A stretch of 11,166 nucleotides of DNA, taken from NCBI GenBank assembly GCA_037381085.1, contig JARRRD010000069.1, positions 1 to 11,166 on the forward strand, read 5' to 3'. Numbering within the stretch: the stretch's first letter is position 1; each line of letters begins with the position of its first letter. The notes under the pieces are model-generated. The model saw only the letters and a program-made list of their open reading frames with translations, ran no database searches and was not told the DNA's origin. Source of the stretch: JARRRD01 sp037381085. Its GTDB lineage: Bacteria > Nitrospirota > Thermodesulfovibrionia > Thermodesulfovibrionales > UBA6898. The position numbers were made by a program, and so were the translations under genes. Below, one piece after another: positions 6,335 to 11,166 of the stretch.

Positions 6335-6350
6335 AAACTTTACAAAGTTT
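6335..6350. promoter_or_regulatory. Perfect palindrome in the rho-queF divergent region
   Basis: AAACTTT-AC-AAAGTTT is a perfect 16-bp palindrome ending 8 bp before the queF start codon and about 17 bp upstream of the rho -35 hexamer. It occupies the place of a queF ribosome site. A repressor site or a short 5' hairpin in the queF mRNA are both possible. It does not show the C-rich loop and A-rich tail of a preQ1-I riboswitch. Confidence 0.3.
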
Positions 6351-6358
6351 CCCTCCTA

Positions 6359-6757
6359 ATGGTAGATTTCAATATGAAATACGGACAGCGTGCGGTCAAA
6401 GGCGCCAAGATCGAGATGTGGGAAAACCCGTCTCCCGAGCGGAACTACGAGATACATATTACATTTCCGGAATTCACCTGTCTCTGTCCGCGTTCGGGAT
6501 ATCCCGATTTCGCCTCGATCATCATACGCTACATCCCCGACAGGAAGATCGTCGAACTCAAGGCCTTAAAGCTGTACCTCAATTCCTTCAGGGATACTTC
6601 CATCTCTCATGAAGAGGCAACGAACAGGATATATGCTGAACTCAGCCGCAAACTGAAACCACGATTCCTCGAGGTGGTCGGCGACTTCAACCCCCGGGGG
6701 AACGTCAAAACGGTAATACGGGTTTCGTCGGAAAAAGGGAAGACCGTTAAGCCGTAG
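6359..6757 (+). CDS. queF: NADPH-dependent 7-cyano-7-deazaguanine reductase, unimodal QueF
   Basis: This 132-residue protein reduces the nitrile of preQ0 to the amine preQ1 in queuosine biosynthesis, in the cytosol. The core PEFTCLCPRSGYPDFASI contains the active-site cysteine (Cys43 in LCP) that forms the thioimide, and Asp50 of the PDFA motif. RYIPDRKIVELKALKLYLNS carries the QueF motif with the Glu that binds the substrate. FLEVVGDFNPRGNV is the usual late segment. The short length fits the single-domain (B. subtilis type) form rather than the two-domain E. coli form. The ATG at 6359 has no Shine-Dalgarno site; an in-frame ATG at 6374 (giving MKYGQRAV) has a weak GGTAG upstream and matches where I remember relatives starting, so it may be the true start. 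The gene diverges from rho and converges on trpF, with 9 nt between the stop codons. No other queuosine genes are in the window. Confidence 0.95.
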   Translation: MVDFNMKYGQRAVKGAKIEMWENPSPERNYEIHITFPEFTCLCPRSGYPDFASIIIRYIPDRKIVELKALKLYLNSFRDTSISHEEATNRIYAELSRKLKPRFLEVVGDFNPRGNVKTVIRVSSEKGKTVKP

Positions 6758-6766
6758 AGTCCGTCG

Positions 6767-7384
6767 TTACAGCGTCGTCTTCGCCCTTCCGATAAAGCGC
6801 TTCATTTTTTCGTGGTCCTTTTTCCCCTTCCGGAGCTCGACGCCGCTGCTCACGTCGACAGCGTACGGGCCCACACGGCCGACTGCAGCCGCCACATTAT
6901 CGGGAGTAAGGCCGCCCGCAAGGATGACCCTGCCGAACTGTTTTGCCTCAAGGGCCACGTCCCAGTTGAAGATCCTGCCGGTCCCCCCGAGGGCGTCCGG
7001 GGCATAGGTGTCCAGGAGAAACGCGGACACCAGGTTTCTGAACTCTTCAAGGGGCGCAAGGCTTTCGAGCGACTTCACCCTGATCGCTTTCACCACACGC
7101 CGTGAGAACATGCACATTTCCGGGGTCTCCTCACCATGGAGCTGAATGACGTCGATGCCGGTAGAAGACAATACCGATTCAATATTTTCCCGTCTTTCGT
7201 TTACAAATACGCCGACGGATGCGACGAACGAGGGAAGGGACCTGATTATGGCCGCCGCTGTTTCGGGGGGGACAAAACGCGGACTGTCCTCAAAGAACAC
7301 GAACCCCAGTGCATCGGCCCCGAAGTCGACGGCAGCCTCGGCATCTTCGAGGTTCGTAATACCGCAGATCTTTACTTTGACCAT
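6767..7384 (-). CDS. trpF: Phosphoribosylanthranilate isomerase (TrpF)
   Basis: This 205-residue TIM-barrel enzyme is the usual length for a stand-alone TrpF. It converts N-(5'-phosphoribosyl)anthranilate to the CdRP intermediate in tryptophan synthesis. It opens MVKVKICGIT, where Cys7 is the expected general base; Asp125 in AFLLDTYAPD is the expected general acid. VIQLHGEETPE, the glycine-rich GGTGRIFNW and VILAGGLTPDNV with VDVSSGVE form the substrate and phosphate-binding loops. The start is fixed by the family's N terminus close to KICGIT. It lies downstream of trpB2 on the same strand with a 45-nt gap almost filled by a perfect palindrome, and it lacks an obvious Shine-Dalgarno site. Its expression is therefore probably tied to trpB2 translation or to that structure. 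Confidence 0.96.
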   Translation of the reverse strand: MVKVKICGITNLEDAEAAVDFGADALGFVFFEDSPRFVPPETAAAIIRSLPSFVASVGVFVNERRENIESVLSSTGIDVIQLHGEETPEMCMFSRRVVKAIRVKSLESLAPLEEFRNLVSAFLLDTYAPDALGGTGRIFNWDVALEAKQFGRVILAGGLTPDNVAAAVGRVGPYAVDVSSGVELRKGKKDHEKMKRFIGRAKTTL

Positions 7385-7420
7385 ACAATATACCAGCGGA
7401 AATTCCGCTGGTATATTGTA
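7384..7420. promoter_or_regulatory. Perfect 37-bp palindrome between trpB2 and trpF
   Basis: Bases 7384-7401 and 7403-7420 are exact reverse complements (18-bp arms) around a single central base at 7402. The core of the left arm is ATACCAGCGGAA. On the mRNA (minus strand) the hairpin begins 9 nt after the trpB2 stop codon, and its last base is the A of the trpF AUG, so it covers the whole trpF ribosome-binding region. No T-run follows, so it is not a standard terminator. Possible roles are a processing site, a translational gate or bridge, or an operator. Confidence 0.7.
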
Positions 7421-7429
7421 ATATTTAAC

Positions 7430-8782
7430 CTAGACGACAGGCAATCTGTCCAGGGCTTCCTTTATCTTTTCCTCGGGATACTCGTAGTCAACCAGTTTCC
7501 CGGACAGGTAATTCTCGTAAGCCGCAAGATCCAGGTAGCCGTTGCCGCTGAGGTTGAAGAATATCGTCTTCTCCTTTCCCTCCTCCTTCGCCTTCAGGGC
7601 CTCGTCGATAGCACCCCTGATAGCATGTGAACTCTCCGGCGCCGGGATGATCCCCTCGGTCTTCGCGAACTGGATGGCCGCCTCGAAAACGGCTGTCTGC
7701 TTGTGGGCAATGGCCTCGATGAGCTTGTCGTGATAGAGCTGGCAGATCAGGGGGGAGTCGGCATGGTATCTCAACCCGCCGGCATGTATCCCGGGGGGTA
7801 CAAAGTCATGACCGAGGGTGTACATCATCAACAGGGGGGTAAGGCCGGCGGTGTCGCCGAAGTCGTATCTGAATTCGCCTTTTGTCAGGGTCGGGCATGA
7901 TGTCGGTTCGACGGCGACGATCCTGAGATCTTTCCCGTTGATCTTGTCCTGAAGGAAAGGGAAACTCACTCCTCCCAGATTGCTGCCTCCTCCGCAGCAA
8001 CCGACGATGACATCCGGGTAATCCCCGGCGATCTCGAATTGTTTCTTCGCCTCCAGTCCGATGACGGTCTGGTGCAGGAGGACGTGGTTCAGGACCGAAC
8101 CCAGGGCGTAGTTTGTATCGCTGTTAGTGGCCGCGACCTCGACCGCCTCCGAGATCGCTATTCCGAGGCTTCCCTCATTGTCCGGGTCGGCTTCAAGTAT
8201 CTTTCTGCCGGAATTGGTCAGGTTGGAAGGACTGGCATGGACAGTCCCGCCCCATGTCTCCATCATGATCCTGCGGTAGGGCTTCTGGCTGTAACTGACC
8301 TTTACCATGAATACCGTTACATCGATGCCAAAAAGACTGCCCGCAAGGGAGAGCGCCGAACCCCACTGTCCCGCCCCGGTCTCGGTAGCTATTTTCCTTA
8401 CTCCCGCAGCCTTGTTGTAATACGCCTGCGGTATGGCCGTGTTGGGCTTGTGGCTTCCGGCCGGACTGACACCCTCATATTTATAGTAGATCCTTGCGGG
8501 CGTCCCGAGTGCAGCTTCGAGTCTGTGCGCACGGTAAAGGGGAGATGGTCTCCAGAGGCTGTAAACCTGCAGGACTTCTTCAGGTATGTCGATCCACCTC
8601 TCGGTCGTGACTTCCTGTTCGATGAGGGCCATCGGAAAAATTGCACTCAGATCGTCGGGCCCCACCGGTTGTTTCGTTCCGGGGTGAAGCGGCGGCTTCG
8701 GAAGATTGGGCATATCCGCCATTATGTTGTACCACTGTTTCGGGATGTCCCTGTCGGAGAGTACGATCTTTGTCTCTTGCAT
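7430..8782 (-). CDS. trpB2: Tryptophan synthase beta-like chain, TrpB2 type
   Basis: This 450-residue PLP enzyme is longer than ordinary TrpB (about 400) and follows the TrpB2 pattern. The long N-terminal lead includes PLHPGTKQPVGPDDL and ALIEQEV. WRPSPLYRAHRLE and KYEGVSPAGSHKPNTA follow, with the PLP lysine at Lys112. The phosphate-binding loop is VGCCGGGSNLGG. ETGAGQWGSALSLA, HAGGLRYHADSPL and APESSHAIRGAIDEA match the family. It should condense indole with serine to give tryptophan. TrpB2 proteins often occur apart from trpA and may salvage free indole; no trpA or standard trpB is in the window. GGAGGA lies 4 nt before the ATG. An upstream leader of about 80 nt can form a hairpin (plus 8836-8861). 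It is followed by trpF, supporting a tryptophan role. Confidence 0.94.
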   Translation of the reverse strand: MQETKIVLSDRDIPKQWYNIMADMPNLPKPPLHPGTKQPVGPDDLSAIFPMALIEQEVTTERWIDIPEEVLQVYSLWRPSPLYRAHRLEAALGTPARIYYKYEGVSPAGSHKPNTAIPQAYYNKAAGVRKIATETGAGQWGSALSLAGSLFGIDVTVFMVKVSYSQKPYRRIMMETWGGTVHASPSNLTNSGRKILEADPDNEGSLGIAISEAVEVAATNSDTNYALGSVLNHVLLHQTVIGLEAKKQFEIAGDYPDVIVGCCGGGSNLGGVSFPFLQDKINGKDLRIVAVEPTSCPTLTKGEFRYDFGDTAGLTPLLMMYTLGHDFVPPGIHAGGLRYHADSPLICQLYHDKLIEAIAHKQTAVFEAAIQFAKTEGIIPAPESSHAIRGAIDEALKAKEEGKEKTIFFNLSGNGYLDLAAYENYLSGKLVDYEYPEEKIKEALDRLPVV

Positions 8783-8835
8783 GGTTTCCTCCAGAATGTT
8801 ATTGTGCGCCGGGCTCCTTCAGCTCCGTTAACGCT

Positions 8836-8861
8836 GCGGCCCGAAGCGGATCTTCGCCCGC
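8836..8861 (-). other. Predicted stem-loop in the trpB2 leader
   Basis: GCGG (8836-8839) and CGAAG (8842-8846) pair with CTTCG (8852-8856) and CCGC (8858-8861), giving nine base pairs with a small internal loop and a 5-nt apex. It lies about 54 nt before the trpB2 start. No run of Trp codons or T-tract is associated, so there is no direct sign of classical attenuation. Confidence 0.3.
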
Positions 8862-8866
8862 CACTT

Positions 8867-8875
8867 AAGATAGCA
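8867..8875 (-). promoter_or_regulatory. Candidate extended -10 promoter for trpB2
   Basis: On the minus strand TGCTATCTT (plus 8875-8867) is an extended -10 element (TGn plus TATCTT). No good -35 hexamer is found 16-18 bp upstream. It would give a leader of about 78 nt for trpB2. Confidence 0.35.
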
Positions 8876-8888
8876 CAAACCCCGGGTT

Positions 8889-8907
8889 GAGGGGAATGAA
8901 CCCCCTC
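8889..8907 (-). terminator. Weak hairpin after the ATP-cone nuclease gene
   Basis: GAGGGG and CCCCTC (8889-8894 and 8902-8907) form a 6-bp GC-rich stem with a 7-nt loop, beginning 6 bases past the stop codon of the minus-strand nuclease gene. No T-run follows. It could mark the end of that transcript before the trpB2 promoter. Confidence 0.25.
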
Positions 8908-8912
8908 CGACA

Positions 8913-9755
8913 CTACTCGCAGGGACAGAGCTCTTCGGCCTCCCTTTTCAATACCCGGGCGGTTTCGTGATCGAGACCGCTTCTCCTGGCCAGCACCCGC
9001 TCGTCCATGCCGGCGACGTCCTGGGCCAGGATGATATCGTGACTGAAAAGGGCCTCCAGAGTCCTTTTACGCGCAGAGTGAAGTATCGTCGCCGGGTAGA
9101 GCCTTCTGCCCTCTATTATTCTCTCAAGGCTCTCCTTTTCCGGATACTTCCAGCTCATCACCCTGAGCCCGACGCATTCGGCATATTTGATCGCGTCCGT
9201 CGTGCACCTGGTATTCGTAACGAGCATTCCATAATGAACACCTGCGGGATGACCCGGCTTCAGGTCGCAGGCCTTCCTGATATCGACAAACCTCGAATGC
9301 ACGTAAAGCGCGGTTTTTACGTCCGTCGCCGTCCCGCCGTCGCTGTGGTACTTGCATTCGATGACGAAGTGCTCCCCCTTCCTGATTGCCAGGACATCCA
9401 CTTCGTGCTTAACGCAGTAACCGTCCATGATCTGGTCTACCTCTGTCGAATACCCGTGCGCCCTGAGAATGCGCGCCATGTATTTTTCGAACCTGTAGCC
9501 GGCAGGGCCGAGGGCATAGAGCGCATTCTTCAGGGAATATCTCATTCCCGAGACACGGTTGTAACGCCTCAAAAGTCTCTTGGCCATCCTGAAGACCGCC
9601 TTTGTGCTCGCCTCCTGCGGGATCTTCTTCTCGACTTTCCTTGCAATATCCAGCGCGACTTCTTCTGGCGCACCGGACCGCATCAGCGAATCGGCAAGTT
9701 TGCGCATATCGAACTTCTGGGGCAGACCGGATGCCTTGACAATATCGACAGCCAT
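8913..9755 (-). CDS. ATP-cone / Mrr-like restriction endonuclease-fold protein
   Basis: The protein is 280 residues if started at ATG 9755; a GTG at 9806 would add 17 residues with no domain content. Residues about 3-70 (IVKASGLPQKFDMRKLADSL onward) look like an ATP-cone, the nucleotide-binding module of ribonucleotide reductase and NrdR. Residues about 88-205 look like a PD-(D/E)xK nuclease of the Mrr type: the helix GYRFEKYMARILRAHGY, Asp120 in HEVDVLAIR and the Glu133-Cys-Lys135 of FVIECKYH supply the expected E...D...ExK residues. LVTNTRCTTDAIKYAECVGL also fits Mrr-like domains. The C-terminal ILAQDVAGMDERVLARRSGL plus helix resembles a helix-hairpin-helix. It is probably a cytosolic DNA enzyme gated by ATP or dATP, but target and role are unknown. 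It has no methylase partner and no clear ribosome site; TAAAAT 8 nt before the ATG hints at a very short leader. Confidence 0.8.
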   Translation of the reverse strand: MAVDIVKASGLPQKFDMRKLADSLMRSGAPEEVALDIARKVEKKIPQEASTKAVFRMAKRLLRRYNRVSGMRYSLKNALYALGPAGYRFEKYMARILRAHGYSTEVDQIMDGYCVKHEVDVLAIRKGEHFVIECKYHSDGGTATDVKTALYVHSRFVDIRKACDLKPGHPAGVHYGMLVTNTRCTTDAIKYAECVGLRVMSWKYPEKESLERIIEGRRLYPATILHSARKRTLEALFSHDIILAQDVAGMDERVLARRSGLDHETARVLKREAEELCPCE

Positions 9756-9810
9756 CAGCAGGAATTTTACACTATTTTCCGTTTTTCTGGAAATGCCGCC
9801 GGGCACGTTG

Positions 9811-9830
9811 TGCTATAATTTTGCTATAAA
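9811..9830 (+). promoter_or_regulatory. Extended -10 promoter, tandem copy, for cysK
   Basis: TGCTATAAT (9811-9819) has a perfect -10 hexamer with the extended TGn. It is repeated 11 bp later as TGCTATAAA (9822-9830). No convincing -35 is seen (AAATGC at 17 bp spacing), as expected for an extended -10 promoter. The transcript start from the first copy would be near 9826, about 20 nt before the cysK ATG. Confidence 0.5.
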
Positions 9831-9846
9831 TGCAGGGGGAGGGACC

Positions 9847-10776
9847 ATGAAATTACATCCGGATGTCTTGAATCTGATAGGGAATACCCCTCTGGTGAGA
9901 ATCAATCATCTGACCGCCGGGGACGATGCAGAGGTCTGGGCCAAACTCGAGGGAAACAATCCCGGCGGGTCCGTGAAAGACAGGATCGCGCTTTCCATGA
10001 TTGAGGCCGCCGAGAAGGACGGTAAATTAAGTCCGGGAGGCACTATTATAGAGCCGACGAGCGGCAACACCGGTATCGGTCTGGCGATGGTGTCCGCCGT
10101 AAAGGGGTATAACCTCATCCTCACCATGCCCGACACCATGTCGATGGAGAGGAGACAGCTCCTCCAGGCATACGGCGCGGAACTCGTCCTGACGGAGGGC
10201 AGGAAGGGCATGGCCGGCGCAGTCGAAAGAGCGGCTGAAATATCGAGGGCGAACCCGGACTACTTTATGCCCCAGCAGTTCGAAAACGCCTCCAACCCGG
10301 GGGTGCACAGGAGGACCACCGCTGTCGAAATCCTGAATGACCTTGCGGCCCCTCCCGACGGTTTCGTGGCAGGCGTGGGAACAGGCGGTACGATAACGGG
10401 GGTAGGTGAAGCACTGAGGGAGCAGAATCCGTCGATATGGATAGCCGCAGTTGAACCCGCGGCTTCGCCGGTCCTGTCGGGCGGCAAGGCGGGGCCCCAT
10501 AAGATAGCGGGCATAGGGGCGGGGTTTGTCCCGGGGGTTCTCAATACAAAGATCTTCAATGAAATAATAACGGTCACCGATGATGACGCAGCCGGAACGG
10601 CGAGGGAAATGGCAAAAAAAGAGGGGATACTCCCCGGCATCTCTTCCGGCGCCGCAATGTGGGCGGCATTGAAAGTCGCAGGGAAACTGGGAAAGGGCAG
10701 GAAGGTGGTCGTCGTTCTGCCGGACCGGGGAGAGCGTTATCTGAGTACCGGGCTGTTCGCCTCCGAATCTCCGTGA
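9847..10776 (+). CDS. cysK: Cysteine synthase A (O-acetylserine sulfhydrylase)
   Basis: This 309-residue PLP enzyme makes cysteine from O-acetylserine and sulfide in the cytosol. It opens MKLHPDVLNLIGNTPLVRI. The PLP lysine is Lys44 in NPGGSVKDR, the substrate-binding loop is TSGNTG (71-76), and the cofactor phosphate loop is GVGTGGTITG. GISSGAAMWAA and the ending LPDRGERYLSTGLF are typical of the CysK/CysM group. The length suits CysK. Relatives that use O-phosphoserine or homocysteine pathways share most motifs, so the exact acceptor is inferred. The ATG at 9847 is chosen because AGGGGGAGGG precedes it and the family N terminus starts there; the frame is open far upstream only as a shadow of the opposite gene. 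It diverges from the nuclease gene and is followed, 54 nt on, by a lipoprotein gene on the same strand. Confidence 0.95.
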   Translation: MKLHPDVLNLIGNTPLVRINHLTAGDDAEVWAKLEGNNPGGSVKDRIALSMIEAAEKDGKLSPGGTIIEPTSGNTGIGLAMVSAVKGYNLILTMPDTMSMERRQLLQAYGAELVLTEGRKGMAGAVERAAEISRANPDYFMPQQFENASNPGVHRRTTAVEILNDLAAPPDGFVAGVGTGGTITGVGEALREQNPSIWIAAVEPAASPVLSGGKAGPHKIAGIGAGFVPGVLNTKIFNEIITVTDDDAAGTAREMAKKEGILPGISSGAAMWAALKVAGKLGKGRKVVVVLPDRGERYLSTGLFASESP

Positions 10777-10830
10777 ACAATTTCTGCGTGCCCGTCGGCA
10801 ATTTACGTGGGAAATGAGAAAGGAATTCAT

Positions 10831-11166
10831 GTGAGGAAACTCAAGGTCTTTCTCTTTTTATGCGTCACGGGCGCGCTTCTTTCATGTGCGCCTAAACTTT
10901 CCAAAGAACAGGCCGCGACAATTGTAAGCCGGTACTTCGGCTATCCCAAGCCCCTGACGGGTATCGTAACGGCAGGTCCGGCAGGAAGTCCGGCGATCAA
11001 ACAATTCATGAAGGGAATACGCAAATTGGAAGCGGACGGCTTTGCAACAGTTCAGCCGTCCAAAAGCCTGAAGGACAAGGCCTATACCCCAACCGATAAG
11101 AGCAGGGCTTATATGGTGGGAATCTACATCAAAGACTCCTACCCCTTATATGAAGGAGCGGTCTGC
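10831..11166 (+). CDS. Putative lipoprotein, 3' truncated by the window end
   Basis: The frame is open for 112 codons to the last base. GTG at 10831 is the likely start: AAAGGA lies 6 nt upstream, and the ATG just before it runs straight into TGA. The N terminus is a lipoprotein signal: basic VRKLK, a hydrophobic core VFLFLCVTGAL, then the lipobox LLSC with the lipidated cysteine at residue 19, followed by APKLSKEQAATIVSRYFGYP. Ala at +2 favours outer-membrane sorting under the E. coli rule. Further on, SPAIKQFMKGIRKLEADGFA and KSRAYMVGIYIKD suggest a mixed alpha/beta domain. I do not recognise the family. It may be co-transcribed with cysK, since no promoter or terminator is seen in the 54-nt gap. 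Confidence 0.72.
   Translation, partial: MRKLKVFLFLCVTGALLSCAPKLSKEQAATIVSRYFGYPKPLTGIVTAGPAGSPAIKQFMKGIRKLEADGFATVQPSKSLKDKAYTPTDKSRAYMVGIYIKDSYPLYEGAVC

Noticed and set aside
6320..6360. preQ1 riboswitch upstream of queF
   Set aside because: There is a C-run and a palindrome, but not the stem, C-rich loop and A-rich tail order of preQ1-I. I cannot support it without a covariance search.
8783..8866. Tryptophan leader peptide before trpB2
   Set aside because: A 21-codon frame from GTG exists but has no Trp codons, and no terminator with a T-run follows.
9756..9806. GTG start at 9806 for the ATP-cone nuclease
   Set aside because: It adds 17 residues with no domain content and has no ribosome site. 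The ATG at 9755 lies directly before the ATP-cone; this choice is moderate, not certain.
8039..9818. Two 283-codon plus-strand frames opposite trpB2 and the nuclease gene
   Set aside because: Both lie antisense to well-supported genes and encode low-complexity, Arg/Pro-rich sequence without family signals.
10814..10834. Mini-ORF MRKEFM whose stop overlaps the lipoprotein GTG
   Set aside because: It spans only six codons and is most likely a by-product of the ribosome site; there is no sign of a leader-peptide function.
1..11166. tRNA, rRNA, CRISPR array, complete insertion sequence or prophage genes
   Set aside because: No cloverleaf-like segments, regularly spaced repeats, transposase or phage proteins were seen on either strand.

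Overview
The window (11,166 bp, roughly 50-55% GC by eye) looks like ordinary chromosome from a Gram-negative, respiratory, multiheme-cytochrome-producing bacterium. It combines a di-heme peroxidase, an 11-heme membrane-anchored cytochrome, a TrpB2-type tryptophan synthase, an SPL-like radical SAM protein, a lipoprotein and dispersed repeats of two kinds. This fits Nitrospirota (Thermodesulfovibrio-like) or a deltaproteobacterial lineage. The assignment is inference; nothing in the window fixes the taxon.

Layout: 1-405 (+) is the 3' end of a cytochrome c peroxidase, closed by an 11-bp hairpin. 584-889 (+) is a small conserved protein with its own promoter. About 900-996 is a repeat-like intergenic stretch. 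990-2281 (-) is a dihydrolipoamide-dehydrogenase-like flavoprotein broken in the middle of its NAD domain. Divergent from it, 2411-3154 (+) encodes a radical SAM protein. 3197-3329 is an imperfect inverted-repeat element between convergent genes.

3339-6185 (-) is a tight cluster, read in the order rho, small membrane protein, hotdog thioesterase, 11-heme NapC/NirT-like cytochrome. It has overlaps of 4 and 8 nt and a clear promoter upstream of rho. queF (+, 6359-6757) diverges from rho and converges on trpF (-, 6767-7384). trpF lies downstream of trpB2 (-, 7430-8782), and the 45-nt gap between them is almost filled by a perfect 37-bp palindrome. 8913-9755 (-) encodes an ATP-cone / Mrr-like nuclease / helix-hairpin-helix-like protein. 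cysK (+, 9847-10776) diverges from it, and a truncated lipoprotein gene (+, 10831 to window end) follows.

How the genes relate: trpB2 and trpF are both tryptophan-pathway enzymes, and cysK supplies cysteine. queF makes preQ1 for queuosine. Rho is housekeeping. The peroxidase and the multiheme cytochrome belong to periplasmic or envelope electron transfer. No clear multi-gene novel system is visible. The best leads are the trpB2-trpF palindrome, the ATP-cone nuclease, the rho-linked 11-heme cytochrome and the broken flavoprotein.
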